Of a stretch of DNA of 64,000 nt, positions 37,871 through 51,400 are shown one piece after another. The DNA lies in contig JAMWET010007157.1 in assembly GCA_024036415.1 (NCBI GenBank), positions 1,355,001-1,419,000 of the forward strand. The letters are read 5' to 3'. The stretch is from Prochilodus magdalenae (lineage: Eukaryota; Chordata; Actinopteri; Characiformes; Prochilodontidae). Position numbers and translations under genes: made by a program. How positions within the stretch are numbered: the stretch's first letter is position 1; each line of letters opens with the position of its first letter. The notes under the pieces were generated by a model that saw nothing but the letters and a program-made list of their open reading frames with translations, had not been told where the DNA came from and ran no database searches.

Positions 37871-37948
37871 AAAGCAGAAAAGGGCAGCAAAGCATGTGTG
37901 TGTGCACGCATGCTGATGCCTATGCCTCACACACTGGGCAGGCAACAC

Positions 37949-39039
37949 TGATTTTACCGATATTTAGAAAGTTATGTGGTTCATTTTTATAACTTTGCTA
38001 CATGAAAAAGCTTTTAGTATTTTTTTAAAAACACTGCCAACAAGATCAAGCCATTGTACAGGAGGTTAAGTCTTAAAGAATTAACATTTTTCTGAAACTC
38101 TGATTTATTCATTTGTAAAGATGTAAAAAGAATAATTCAAAGTGGGTTGAGTCAAACCTGGGCTCGGTAATGGCGACTGGTATCAGGCATCTAAAGCATT
38201 TAATGCCTCTAAAAGCTATGTCACAAAAGTATATTCAGTGAAATATATAACAAAATCTTTTAGTAGAGTTAGTAAGCTTCTCTACACTGTTTTTTATCCT
38301 CCATTTCAATGACTGAAATGATAAAAACAACCAGTCTCCATATAGATGTGGATTCAAATTATGGTACAGAAAATGACCTCATTTATCAAGTATGAAGAAC
38401 AGATCATCCACATTAACCAAAGCCTCATTCCTCAGTCTTCTCAAAGATGAAACAATTAAACTCACTGCTTCTCTAAAGCATAGTGTCAGCGTCCCTTCAG
38501 TGCTTGTTAGTGATCAACATCAGTAGATTTGGGGGCTTTAGAATGAACTACAATCAGGCTGACTCCTATTGAGCTCACTGAACTGTAGCTTCAAAGTAAG
38601 TTGGTCTATTGACAGCAGCATGATGAGGCCACATTCAGCTAGCCACAGACAGCTTTGCTATTTCCAAGCCAGTGGCAAAAACAACATGAACAGAAAATTT
38701 CATGTGAGAACTTTACATGTAGGGCAGCACCATGTAATCACATGTCAGTCATTACAACAACATGGTGTGAATGTGTACACAAGCCAACTTGTGTGAAACT
38801 GTTGCATTAATAGTACTGTATGTTCCAGGTCAGTGTCCTTCTGCAAGGCCAACAGCCGTCTAAATCAATATGGATGCATTGAATGTTGAACCGTAATAAG
38901 TGAATAAAAACAAACCATTTATACATAACAATGACACTTTAATGACACTGTTACCTTATTCTAGTAACAGAACTCCAGAAAGAGTAAAGAACAGAACAAA
39001 GCTGTTTACAAGCATAGTGGACCACCTCTGGCTCACAAC
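37949..39039. other. No feature seen
   Basis: AT-rich probable intron with short chance frames only. Confidence 0.35.
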
Positions 39040-39440
39040 TGATTGCCATTGCCTCCAGTGGTCCAGCAATGCAGTGCCATATCTTACCATACCTGCCAGA
39101 TGTAGCCCGCATATTCTAGCAGGATAGATTACTGTAATGGTCTCCTACCTTAACTACCATAAGAGGTTATCAAATACCTTTAACTGATTTAAAATGCAGC
39201 TGCTAGAGTCACTAGTAACAGAATTCCCCATTCTTAAATCCTTACACTGGATGCCAGTACGTTACAGGGTAGACCTTAAGGTATTATCATTGGCATAATG
39301 ATTCACTGGTGTAGGACAAGTGTATTTAACTGATATGCTGCAATATTATGAGCAGAGCAGAACTCTTAGATCAGTAGGAACTAGTAAGTTAGTTCTATCT
39401 AAGGTAATAACCAATTGGGTAACCAAATAGATGTAGGGCT
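39040..39440 (+). mobile_element. LINE (L2-like) reverse transcriptase fragment
   Basis: Successive words GGATAGATTACTGTAATGG, ATGCAGCTGCTAGAGTC, CACTGGATGCCAGTACGTTA and GGTAGACCTTAAGGTATTATC follow the order of the conserved C-terminal end of fish L2-type reverse transcriptases (DYCN..., NAAARL, LHWLPV-R-R, KVL). The frame is broken many times. Both ends are undefined. Confidence 0.6.
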
Positions 39441-40567
39441 AAAAGATTATCTAACTATATATTAAAATCGCCATTTAAGAGGGTGCAAATTTCAAATTGC
39501 AAGATCTACATTAGTTTTTTTTATAGGCTATACTATCAGGCAGGCTATCTTAACTTTTAAATGGGGCTAAAAGAAGAATTGTGTTGTTTTTAAATCACAC
39601 TTTGAAATGACAGAATTTTCAGTTCAAAAGAGAGAACTGAATAAGAAAATAAATACTCCACTGTAGCTTTAGAACTACACCTAGATCTACACCTTAGACA
39701 CTTGATGAAGGTGCCAAAAAGACTTCCTTGTGTTCAATGTTTATCACTTCATCGTTCACACAGCTGCCCAGCAATCTGCACGCAGATTTCACCTCCAGAT
39801 TAATAGGCTTTCCAAGTATCTCCACGTGTGCTCAGCAAATGGACTTAGCCAGAGAATTAGTGAGGGCTAAGGATGGATACCCTGACCCTGCAGCTCACAC
39901 GTAGCATGCTGCTGGAGGATTACTGCAAAGTCGGAAGGCAACACACTTTCCCACAATGCAAAAAGCTGCTGTAGATAGGGCAAAAATCAGTCCCTTATGA
40001 AAAAACAGGAATCTCACATGCTAGATATTACGACCTCTAGAATATTTTTACTATCCTGTAACTACAGGATATCCTGAAACTACACATTTTTATGTTTTAT
40101 AACAAAATTATCTGATACAAGAGAACTTGCAAAGCACACAAACATGGTATGGGTTGTTCTATCAGTCATACTTAAAGTTTTGTAAAAGGCAAATTCAGCC
40201 ATTTTTCTAAAATGTCTGTTTTTAAATTTTAAAAATTTCTCCTTACCTTCTATAATTTACCTGCGGAGCTGTCAATCAGAGTGTTTTAACACAAAAAGTT
40301 CCATTCTCTAAAAACCTACCAACTATTTTTTATTTATTTACACGAACCATTTTATGTAATAGTAACAGTCTGTGCGGCAGCTTTTAGAGCTATTAAGCTC
40401 TGGTTCCCATTACCACAATCCTGCCCAAATCTGACATGGCAACTTCAGAACTGAGCGTTCCACATCAAGTCACACAACAAACAAGTCTTAATCATCAGAA
40501 CAATCTTAATCGTGTCAGGTAACACAACACAAGAATGACTTTTGCGAGAAAGAAATGCAACACCCAC
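39441..40567. other. No feature seen
   Basis: AT-rich sequence without coding content up to the CpG-rich block at 40.6 kb. Confidence 0.35.
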
Positions 40568-40870
40568 CTAGAAGCTTTGCTCCACTATGAAGGCACGGAC
40601 AGACAGTATCTAACGGTAGTGTCCGGTCTAAAGTTTAACGGGCGAGACCAAACACGCAGCGCGGGAGATTATACAAACTACAGAAACGTTCTTGGATTAT
40701 CTGAAAGTGCTGCTGCCACTGCTGCCAGTTGTAACAGTAGGGTAGACCAGCTTTCAGATTTAAATCCGCGTCTCCCTGAACACTGGCCAGCTGACAGCTG
40801 ACATCATCGCGTGGCCATCTGCTAGTGCGTTAACGAGGACGCACGCGCGCTCGCGACAGGGTTGCCATGT
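40568..40870 (-). promoter_or_regulatory. CpG-rich block, likely tmem198b promoter
   Basis: CpG density is high here (GCGAGACC, CACGCAGCGCGGG, GACGCACGCGCGCTCGCGAC) against a CpG-poor background. On the minus strand the block ends CTTCTAG followed by GTGGGT, a usable donor with the boundary at 40568, consistent with an untranslated first exon spliced about 5.8 kb to the coding exon at 34709. The start site is not defined. A plus-strand 88-codon frame crosses the block but has no recognised domain. Confidence 0.4.
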
Positions 40871-41670
40871 TCTCAGCACACTATTCCTCGGTAGTGCTGG
40901 GTAATTTTGCCTATTTAAGAAGAAACTAAAGTTGGGCTTCATTAATGATTTTTGTGGACTTTAAAATGTGGCACGTTTTCTATGTTTGTCTACATCACAT
41001 TTTGTTCGTACAAAAAGTTGGTTTGTTGTAAACGTCATTCTGTTCTGTTAGTAAAGCAGCTGCTGAGTTTCTGTTTAACTCAGTAGCATTAACTCCGAGG
41101 AGCTTTATGATGTTTCGAACTTTACTGTGGAGGTGAAACTGTTTGTAGTTGTTTCATTTAAAAAGCAGTACCTCTAAAATAAGAAGGGAGGGTTTGGGAC
41201 ATGCTACCCACCTCTGTTTGAGGGATTTCGTATCTTGGCAACCTCGAGTCCGTTATTTATTAGAAGGTCCACCCAATTAGCATATGAATCCCGAGCGTTG
41301 TTAAAGCAACAGACTTGTTTATTTTCGACTATTTAATTAACTACTACTCCTTAATGCAGAGGGGAGAACGAATCCATCCTTCAGGCCTGCAGACATGACA
41401 GGAAAATGTCAATTCAACCAAAATGATGCTGAAACAAACTGATTTTACAGACTGATTTTATTTTTATTCGTGTTGACAGAAACCAGGAGTCATAATGTCT
41501 ACGGTTTTATATAAAACTAGCACTTGGTTGAAGCCTAAAAGCTTCCAGAGTAAAAAAAAAAAAAAAGTTTTTGCCAATTCTTTTTTTAAAGCCTGAAAAA
41601 ATAATTAAATACCTACACTTGCAATTACAAAAAGTATTAAGTCGCAAAAATAAAATAAATTTAAAATAGC
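40871..41670. other. Intergenic, no feature seen
   Basis: Flank of the CpG-rich block, becoming AT-rich. A-run at about 41553. Confidence 0.4.
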
Positions 41671-41672
41671 TA

Positions 41673-43207
41673 CAGTGGGGAAAATAAGTATTTGATACGA
41701 AGTTTTTCCATCTACAAAGAATAGAGTGATCTGTAATTTTTATCCTAGGTACACTTCAACTGTGAGAGATAATTGAAAATCCCCTGGGAAAGAAAAATCT
41801 AGAAAATCACATTGTACTAATTTTAATTAATTAATTTGCATTTTATTGCATGAAATACAGTGGGGTGCGAAAGTTTGGGCAGCCTTGTTAATTTTCCTGA
41901 TTTACCTTTATAAAGCATTGATTGTTTGGATAAAAAAATTCTGTTAAATATATTGTATAGGGGACAAACACAGTGGTATTTGAGAAGTGAAATGAAGTTT
42001 ATATGAATTACAGAAAGTGTGCAATAATTGTCTAAACAAAAGTAGTCAGGTGCATAAATTTGGGCACCAAAAAAAAAAACTTTAGTAGATCCTCCTTTCG
42101 CAGAAATAACAGCCTCTAAACGCTTCCTATAGCTTCTAATAAGAGACTGGATTGTGGCTGAAGGTATTTTAGACCATTCTTCTTTACAAAACATCTCTAG
42201 TTCATTCAGGTTTTTCTAGTTCATTGATGGTTTCCGAGCATGGACTGCTCTCTTTAAGTGACACCACAGATTTTCAATAATGTTCAGGTCTGGGGACTGA
42301 GATGGCCATTCCAGAACGTTGAACTTGTTCCTCTGCATGAATGCATTAGTAGATTTTGAGCAATGTTTAGGGTCGTTGTCTTGTTGAAAGATCCAGCCCC
42401 GGCGCAGCTTCAGCTTTGTCACTGATTCCTGGACATTGGTCTCCAGAATCTGCTGATATTGATTGGAATCCATGCGTCCCACAACTTCCCTCAAACCATG
42501 ACGGTGAACAATCTTTGTTTTCAGGTAATTTGAAAGTTGTTTTGAGACTCCCATGCTGCGACTCTTCAGAGAAGATGCAAAGAGGAGAAAAACTTACAAT
42601 TGCCCCCCTTAAATACCCTTTCTCATAATTGGAGTCACCTGTGTATGGAGGTCAAGGGTCACTGAACTTACCAAAGCAAATTTGAGTTCCTTCAATAATA
42701 AGTTCTAAAGGTTTTGAAATCAATAAAACGACAACAGTGCCCAAATTTATGCACCTGCTTCTTTTGTTTAACCAATTATTGCACACTTTCTGTAAATCAT
42801 ATAAACTTCATTTTACTTCTCAAATATCACTGTGTTTGTCCTCTATATTTTTATCCAAACAATCAATGCTTTATAAAGGTAAATCAGGAAAATTAAGAAG
42901 GCTGCCCAAACTTTCGCACCCCACTATATGTATTTGATCACCTTCCAACCGTCAAGAACTCTGAGGATGATTATGGGAAAGGTCAGGAATCAGCCTAGGA
43001 TTACACAAGAGGATCTGGTCAATAATCTGAAGTGAGCTGGGACCACAGTCCCAAAGAAGACCATTAGGAACACACTACACTGTCATGGTTTAAAATCTTG
43101 CAGGGCACACAAGCTGGTCTTCCAGCATGACAATGACCCAAAACACACAGCCAGGTCAACTAAGGAGTGGCTCCGTATGCAGCATTTAAAAAATCCTGGA
43201 GTGGCAT
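41673..43207. mobile_element. Truncated Tc1-like element hosting a second element
   Basis: Begins after TA with CAGTGGGGAAAATAAGTATTTGATAC, the end of a widespread fish Tc1-like family, and runs to TTTATTGCATGAAATA. It resumes after the inserted element at 42929 with TGTATTTGATCACCTTCC and continues through short transposase-derived words (AGGTCAGGAATCAGCC.. near 42982; GTCTTCCAGCATGACAATGACCC near 43121; GAGTGGCTCCG). Most of the coding region is deleted and the right terminal repeat is missing. Confidence 0.75.
41858..42926 (-). mobile_element. Complete Tc1-like element, internally deleted, nested
   Basis: About 1.07 kb, flanked by TA at 41856..41857 and 42927..42928. Long inverted ends: CAGTGGGGTGCGAAAGTTTG on the left, and the complement of the right end is TAGTGGGGTGCGAAAGTTTG, followed by matching GGCAGCC and TTAATTTTCCTGATTTACC. 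The minus strand codes a transposase start (MGVSKQLSNYLKTKIVHRHG) fused directly to the middle of the protein (LREVVGRMDSNQYQQILE), then the catalytic part RRGWIFQQDNDPKH and SPDLNIIENLWCHLKRAV. Most of the DNA-binding region is deleted, so it is a non-autonomous copy. It interrupts the element described at 41673..43207. Confidence 0.9.
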
Positions 43208-44694
43208 AGCTGAAACTCAATGTTGCCCAGCGCCAGCCCCGCAACCTGTGTGATTTTTTTTGGATTCCGTCTATCAAAGCTTTTGGCTTTGTCTTTTCAA
43301 AATGCAATGTCACAACAAACAGTAAAGTAGTAAGTAGATGAAGCAGTGACAACTTTAAACACTTTAAACACCTTAAAACATACAGTGAAAATGCTGTATG
43401 TGTGGAGCAGCTCTGTTTACTGCTGCTGCTGGAGCTGTTCACACCAAGCAGTCTCTGTGTCTTTCTATAACATTCCTACTGTAGCCTAATGTTTTGTTTT
43501 TAAAAAGACAAACCTTGATCTGTATTTTTAGTTAGCTACCCTAGCATGATCAGTTTAGGAACAGCCAGTGTCATGTAGAGAGAGAGTTGTGTCAACTCGT
43601 CAAATATAAATCTAAATTACTTAAGGAGTTTTTATATGACTCTGTGGAGAGAGACACTCTTGTAAATGTGATTTTTGCGGTGGGAGTTAAATACAAAATA
43701 TAACACAGCATGTGATGAAGGAGTGCTGGTTGATCAGATGAAATGTGGATATCCATTTTGTAGTATGAGCTAACGTTATAAGGGAAATCATTTAAAAAAA
43801 AACAGACGACAGTCTCTCCTCTACAACTCATACACAACAGAGCAGCACAGAGTTCATATGATGCTAATATGGGAATAATACAGGGATGAGCTTTTTAATT
43901 TAATTTATATTGTATACACAAATACATTTTGTGTTTTGTTCATAGATTTTATAAAAATGTACAACATTTGTGAAATACAGTCTATTAAGGTATTTAAACA
44001 TACATCAGTGTTTAAGAATAGACATCATAACAGCTGATCATGCCCTTGATCAATGTACCCTGTGATTGACAGATCGAATGATTGATAGTAGTGAAAAACA
44101 TACAGTGTTGTACATTTTAATCATTCCGAGAGTGGAGCAGAAGACTCAGGGTACATGCTAGACAGCCAACTCATTAACAAAGATTTAATTTAAACATGGT
44201 CTAATCAGTATAGATTACACTGCAAATGAATGCAAAGTTTGTGTATGTCACATCACACATCTCACTAACCCCCTTACAATATATACAACACTATATATGT
44301 ATATATATAGGTATAAGGAAACTTGTTTCCTACTGGTTAATTTACTGTAGACTTCTGAAATATTCTATACTATAATTATGTTAAAGAACTGTATTTGGTA
44401 TTATGTAGACCACAAATTTATTCTGTGTATTTACACTGTTAACTTACTTTGTATTGTTATTTGAATAATATTTATCTCTGTCATTTATTTAATTTATAGT
44501 TTAAGTATTATGTAGGTTTGTTTTTAAGGTAAAATGTGTAAATGCTGCATATTCAATAAAAATCTACACAAAATATGTGTCTTGTAACAGATCATAGCTG
44601 TATTGGCTTTTTGAGAATGAGTGTATTGCAGTAAATCTTAATATCACCACCAGGTGTCCCCACATCTCAATAGAAACTGCAGCTAGTATTGTAG
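43208..44694. other. Intergenic, no feature seen
   Basis: A 119-codon minus-strand frame at 43083..43442 starts in the transposon and has no domain-like content. A TA-rich patch lies at about 44278..44310. Nothing else supported. Confidence 0.4.
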
Positions 44695-44850
44695 AGAGAG
44701 TAAGAGAGAAAAACAATAAAGCAAAAGAGAAACAGAGAGAGAATCAAAGGAGAGAGAAACAGTGAATTGGAAAGAGACAGAGAAACAAAGAGGATCGAAG
44801 TAGAGACAAACAGTAAAAGGAAAGAAAAAAGAGAGAATGGAAGAAGAGAG
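44695..44850 (+). repeat. Purine-rich GA tract
   Basis: About 155 bases almost entirely G and A on the plus strand, made of imperfect AGAGA and AAACAG units. The complementary strand gives a misleading hydrophobic Ser/Leu/Phe open frame. Confidence 0.8.
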
Positions 44851-45440
44851 CAATATTTTTGTCCTCTTGTTTTTGTTCGAAATGACCTGCAGACAAAATA
44901 AAGCACTGGTATAACTGATTCCTCAAGAGACCTGACTAAACATGAAATTTAAATCTCGGTGGTACATTTACATGATCAAATATTAATGAACCTCTTTTCT
45001 ATCTCTACTCTCTCTCCAGCAAAAAGACAAGTGGAGTTTGCAAGGAAATACAATTTGCTCGATGTTCCCTTTTAGTTCTAACTCAGAAAAATAAGAAGTA
45101 AATACAAACAGAAAGACAGAGACAGTTGCCTTAATGCTTTTAATCCAAGAGCAGAACATTCTAGCATCCTATCAGAGGAAAGAAAAGTGGAGTGCAGTTT
45201 TAAAAGGTCTGGCTCGGCAGTGATGGCCGTGAAGGCTCTGAAGCTTTGTTAGCAGTAGTCTGTAATGTAAGAGCCTGTAACACACGAAAGGCCAGCCAGC
45301 GTAAACCACACCGTCTAGAACCGACCAAAGAGATCAAATTAGTCTTCATTTCAGACTAAAGGTTACACAAGCATAATGGACGATGCGAGGACAGGGATAC
45401 TACTATGTCAAAGCAAAACCATTAAGATCTATTCACTCTA

Positions 45441-45443
<3 letters not shown>

Positions 45444-45491
<48 letters not shown>
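45444..45491. repeat. (CT)n microsatellite
   Basis: More than twenty CT dinucleotide units with few interruptions. Confidence 0.95.
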
Positions 45492-45493
<2 letters not shown>

Positions 45494-48400
45494 TCCTGTG
45501 AAAGGTATGGAGGCTAATGCCAGTGCCACAGAGGCTGTTTTGTGTTGTAAGAAAGCTTTTCTCTGTGATCTCTAATGTAGAAGAGATGAAATACAATGAA
45601 ACCTTATCATCCCCTTATTATAGTAGCTGCTTTTTAATATTCCTGATGGATAATTGGATAGATATTGAAAGATACAGTGATAATGAAGTTAATTGGAGTT
45701 TGCAGTGAACCGAGAGTGAGTCAGTTCACCGAATAACATTTCTAGGTCTTTTTCCTGCCACTACTGTTAATACCACCACGACTACAGCTACTATTACACT
45801 CTTAGAGGTATATAACCATAACTTTTAAACATTTTCCTTTGAAGGGCCACATCCTACATTTCCTTTTATTTTAGTTTTTCCCTTTGAATTTACACATATA
45901 TTTGGGTTTATATACCAAAAATGACATGAATTGCTGATTTTCTTAATGAATATAATTTAACACATCTTCAATGGGGAATATAATTAAATATGACACAATT
46001 TGTCTTAATTGCGGACATTCTAGAAAACAGTGTATCGGCATGCATATTTCTGTGTTACTAGGGGGCTAAAAGCTCTGTTCTGATTGGCTACCTCATCTCT
46101 CACTTTAAAGGAAGTCTAAAGCTGCTGGATTTCCAGAGGAGGTCCAGTAATGTAACCGGCATGTGATTTAAATGGATGATTCACACAGGATGAAGGAGCT
46201 CTGCAATTGTCCCAGATTATTCCAAACATTCCAGAATAAACGGACATTGCATGGAAGTTTACTGTTTACATCATTATTATGCAACGAAATGTTTGAAGAA
46301 TAAAGCGACAAAATGTTGTGCAGAAAAATGGCAAAAGAGCTCCAAAAAGGGTGATCATGAAGAAGGACTGAGGCTTTACATCAGATTTCAGTGTGGTGCC
46401 TGTTGTCAACTGCAAAATGGTAAATACTGATGCATAGTTGTAGCACAGGGGAGGGAAAATGTCATGCCGTTTGTTTTTGGCGACAGGACAAAGTGCTAAA
46501 TTGCTATCGAACAACACAGGAAATGCATAGGCTTTCCAGATATTTGCACTTTCCAGAAATTTCTTCTAATTTGTCCTTCACCAATAAAAAATAAAAAACC
46601 CCCACAAAAGACAACATAAGTAAGAAGAGGTAGTAATAACCACAGTGGCTGATGGCAGTGGAAAGCAGCACAGCAATGAAGCTAACATGGCAGTTAGCTA
46701 AATGGCCAACTTGGTTAACTCAAAAGAGAACATAATTGTATCACCTTCATTATTTTGTGACTCTTCATACCATTCTTACCTCTTTGACACAAGCTCTCCT
46801 ATATTCTCTCTTCATATACTAACTTCATCAAAACATACACAGACAAATAAAGTATAACAAACCATTCCACTCATCCACCTTCCACCCATCTGAAAACAGG
46901 TTTTAACATGACTTGAACAGCTGCAGCTAGCCATGGAGATAGCATAGCAGTAAATAAGCTGACCTGTCTGGCTAACCTTAAAAGTGATTTTATTACACAT
47001 GCATAGTGCTACACACTGACGTGTAACAAAAAGTGGGTAAATAACTGGCATGGTTGGAGCTGATATTGCAGTTAGGAAGCTGGCTCTCTTCTTTGTCTAT
47101 TTATTTGTCAAAAGGTGGTAGGTTTGTGAGGATAGAGCACTATAACTCTGGCGCTCCTTTAGCATCACTAAAATACCCTTTACTTACCTTTACCTTTAAC
47201 AGTGTGTTTGGAGTTTGGAGCAGTCAGTCAATGTATCTTTTCTGAAAGAGGGTAACAGAGCACCTGTGCTGTATCATTCAATCATCTCAGTAAAGGTTCA
47301 TGCTAGTTGAATAAAGTGCCTGTGTTGCTCTGGAATCACTGTGGAATCTGATTAAGCACCACACAGATGGAAAACACCTGACTGACATCCATCAGTGTCT
47401 ATCCATCACAGTCTGAATCATCCCATTGGTAGTTATATGATTTATTAGACAGAAAAAACAAATTTCCTTTTTGAAATGAGTTTCCTCCAGAGTGTAGTGG
47501 TGCTGAGCTAAAGCGAAGAGGAAACAGCGTCAGTCTGTTTAGGATGATTCAAATAGGGTGGGCTTGATATCAGAATTTTGAGCCTAATGCTGATAACAGG
47601 AGTATATCACCACGTCTGATACAGTAGTGCTACTAGCATTACATGGACCTAGGTACAAAAAGGTTAATGAAATAATATCTATATATATATATTAATTGAA
47701 AACATTTGCGGCTTACACTGTGTTCTTTTACACAAGGTGTTTAAGAGTGATGCGAGACTGCTCTATTGCTGTAGTAAGAGGTTATACTTTATTTCAAAAA
47801 GAGAAAGTTTGTAAAATGCAAATGAAACAAAGCAGTGGTTAGTAAACTATAATATCTAATTATTAGATTGTGAATTTTGCAATGCAAAATTCATAATTTG
47901 TTTATGTTGTGGTGTAACAACCCTGTTGGACGACCCCACTCTTTTGTCTAGAGTAAATAGATTGCAACCTAAAAATGACTGGCACAACAAAAACAGGTTA
48001 ACATCATTAAACACTACATGCTAATATTAGCTAACAATAAAACAGCTGCCAAGCAATATATAAAAATGTCTACAATGTAATGTGATGAATGAATACTTTA
48101 TTTGTTGCATAGTAATAGGTACCGTCAAATGCTCTGAGCTAGCTAGAAAGAGTTAGTGTAAGTCCCAGTTTGCTGGGAGAAGTTGGAAAAATAATTAAGG
48201 TGTTTGGGGAAATAACTTTCATAATTTAAAAAAAAAATTCTTCTTGAAAGTGTGTTGCTTGCACAAACCATCCACTGTCTGCATGAAACATTTTGTTTAC
48301 TAGCTAATCTTGGCCCCAGTCTTAGCACTGCACTGTCATTAAACGTTGTAAGCCTTTGGATTTTCATTTTCAGTTAATTTATTGAGTTTGATATGTACTG

Positions 48401-51400
48401 GGGAAGTGCATACTGAACACATGTTCTGTGCATGTAATAAAAAAAAACTTTTTTAAATTTTATTTAATAGCATATAATGCTATTAATACCTGGGTTTTCC
48501 CATCCAAGGGACACCAGCCAAAAACTCGCCTAGGGCATCACATTGGTCAGGGCTGGTTCTAAAGAAATCCAACATGCTAACCACCTCAAAATGTTCTTTG
48601 CTCAACCAAAGCAAAAGACAATAAAATACAAGACTCATACGGTATAAACAGCAGAAACAAAGGAATCAAAAATCATTGGCAGCCCATCCCTACAACTCTG
48701 TGAGGTTTAGTTGATATAATATACATTTACAAAAAAAGGTTTACATGGGCGATCTATCAGCTTTTGGCAATCCTTTCAGATGTACATAGTAACTAATTCA
48801 AGAGATTTATGTATATCAAGAAGACTGCAGTTCACACTAACAAGAACATTAATCTGGCAATGAACAAGTATTAAAAAAATCTGAATTAGATTAAAAAGAA
48901 GGCACAGTCAAACAGTTGTCCCGTACTGAGCAACCCCCCTAAAATCTGAAGGCCAGTCTGGAGGAAAGACACAGTCAAAGTGAAAAGGACGATATCAGTC
49001 CGAGGTTCCAATGACAGTACAGATTACATCCTAGGAGATAACAGTGGCTAACTTGCTCATCTGTGAAACCACCATTAATGAGGGGTATGTTGGAGAAACA
49101 TATGCTGTCTCCTAGATGATGTATTTTTTAGGGACTCCCTACTTGTTTTAGCAAGACCTGTCTATGACAATGTCAAGGAACATTTACAACAGTGTGACTT
49201 TATACTGAGAGAGTTCTGACCTGCCTGAGGTCCAGACCTGTCTAACATTAAAAATGTTCTGCACATTATAAAGCACAATAGACTGCTGAACAGCGAAGAA
49301 TGTTGTGTCAAGCAAGAATGGAATATAAAATCTGCTTTCACAATGACAACAATCGCTGTCCACAGTTTTCAAATGAATGGTCAGAATTACTGGACATTGT
49401 AAAAGGAAAGGTGGTGTTTTTCCCACTTCATGTTAGAAGCACCAAATTCAGAATTAACAGATATATAAATACACACAAAAAACTGCCAATTAATTCAAAC
49501 ATTTCCTTCTACTGGTCTTTGTTAAGGAATAGAAGTAAAATACTGGATAAATTAAAAGAACAACATGATTACAAAATGAGCCACAACCATTGTAGACATA
49601 CGCAAAGCCAAAACAAATCTGAGGTATTTCAGAGTTTATGCTTTAAAACCACACAAGACTCAAAACTTATAAATTTGAACACATAAATATGTTTAAACTG
49701 CTACATCTCAATTAATATCTGAGTATCATAAGTGCTGAATTTAAATTGTATATCGATCCAAAACATTTCAAATGTTAAATAAATAAGTAAATGTTTTACA
49801 CTCAGAATACCAGCAGCTTTGGCAATGGGTGGGAATGTGATTCTGTCTTTTTCCCAAAGCCTGAAGGGACAGGATGCAAGTACGAGGCTGAAACACTAAA
49901 TTAGGGATTGGCAGGAAAAATGAGATACATAAACAAAAGAAAAATGAAGCTAAATGACCAGATTCTCTCCCCAGCATCTGTTTGGGGTTTAGACAGAAAA
50001 CGTGCAATTAAAAATAATGGGAATGGAGAAAAATATCCGATCAATGAAAACAGTCTCAAACTGAAAGCCTCACCTCAGATGTTTCCTCATCTGTTTGGCA
50101 GGTTGATTGAAGGTTAAATGATGAGTCTAACATGACAGAGGTCACTGAGCAGGAGCAGATTGCTTGTGACAGTGGACGACTTTCCTATCTGGTCGGCAGT
50201 CTTTCACTTTATTCCTCTAATTCAGAAATCACTGTCCAAAAAGCCTTCCAAATCAGAGTCCAAATCGACCTGTCATGAAGCATTAAGTCAGCACAGTGAC
50301 CGACTCCTATAATAACAGGTCTGTCTCCTTTTGTTCTTACTTTTTCCCCCCTTTTTTATGGTTTCAAAAAGCTCAAAACCTTTAACTACTCAGTAGAGTA
50401 GTTACCCACTGTGCTGTGTAATCCTCCTGATCGAAACCACAGCTCTGTTCTTCCTACAAACAAGCATGTAGTTAAAAACAGTACAATAACAGTAAACAAG
50501 TATTCGTTACACAGGTTATACAGGCTTTTACACAGGACAGCAGTTTGCCTATAATATTTAAATTATAATTACATCAGTGAGCATAGTTACATTCTTAATT
50601 GCATAAGGTGTCATCCTTACATTCTGTATACAATCAGCATCTGTTTAAGTATGTACTTCTAATTTTTCTATTTGTTTTGATGTGAACAAATGATAAACAC
50701 ATGGATCACATGGAGCTATCTCTAACAGCACTATAATTCATGCTTTCCATTCTACAATTAAAAAAAATCTTCTTAACCTGTTACTTGTGATCTAATAGCT
50801 ACACTAAGATTGCTTCAGCCCAGGGCTTTCTGTTCCATAAGATGGGGATGTTGAAGGGAAACGGCATTTTATGGTGTTAGTTATGCATGAGATATATAAA
50901 GACAGTGATGAGTAGCTTCACCAACAACAAAGAGAGAAATAAAAAATTCTCTATGGAGGGTTAATATCGACGTAGTAAAGACTGATCTGCTGGCAGATTT
51001 CAAACTTGCTGGCTAAGATATAAACAGTTCCTCTGATCAGCATCCATGACACAGAGTAGTCATATTTTACCTGTCTGATTTTCCCTCAAATCAGCAAACT
51101 GGGCTGTCACTGACCTGATAAATCACCAGTGTAGGCCAAAAGCCACTGATCTGTGACCAGTTTTGCTCATAACTACTACTTTAGAAGAAGTTGGCCTTAG
51201 GTCAGCACATGGGGAATATATTTAGGTGGAATCTGTTCTTGCTTGAGAGCAGTGAGGGTGTCAACTTGTAGTTGATCAACTTGTGTGCCTTTGTCAGTTA
51301 CAATCATCTCATATCAATGGTGTATGGACTAGCGTTTACACCAACCAAGGTTAGAATGGAAAGGAATACTATTGCATTAAAGTGCAAAAAAGGTCTAATG

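Noticed and set aside
40535..40801. 88-codon plus-strand frame across the CpG-rich block
   Set aside because: No domain; the GC content is better explained by a promoter or leader exon on the minus strand.
43083..43442. 119-codon minus-strand frame
   Set aside because: Starts inside a transposon remnant and runs into Ser/Leu-rich sequence without any domain.
44667..44926. Hydrophobic Ser/Leu/Phe frame on the minus strand
   Set aside because: It is the complement of the GA-rich tract, so the apparent membrane protein is a composition artefact.
49300..49686. 128-codon plus-strand open frame
   Set aside because: AT-rich, no domain or splice context, and no neighbouring exon; length is compatible with chance in such DNA.
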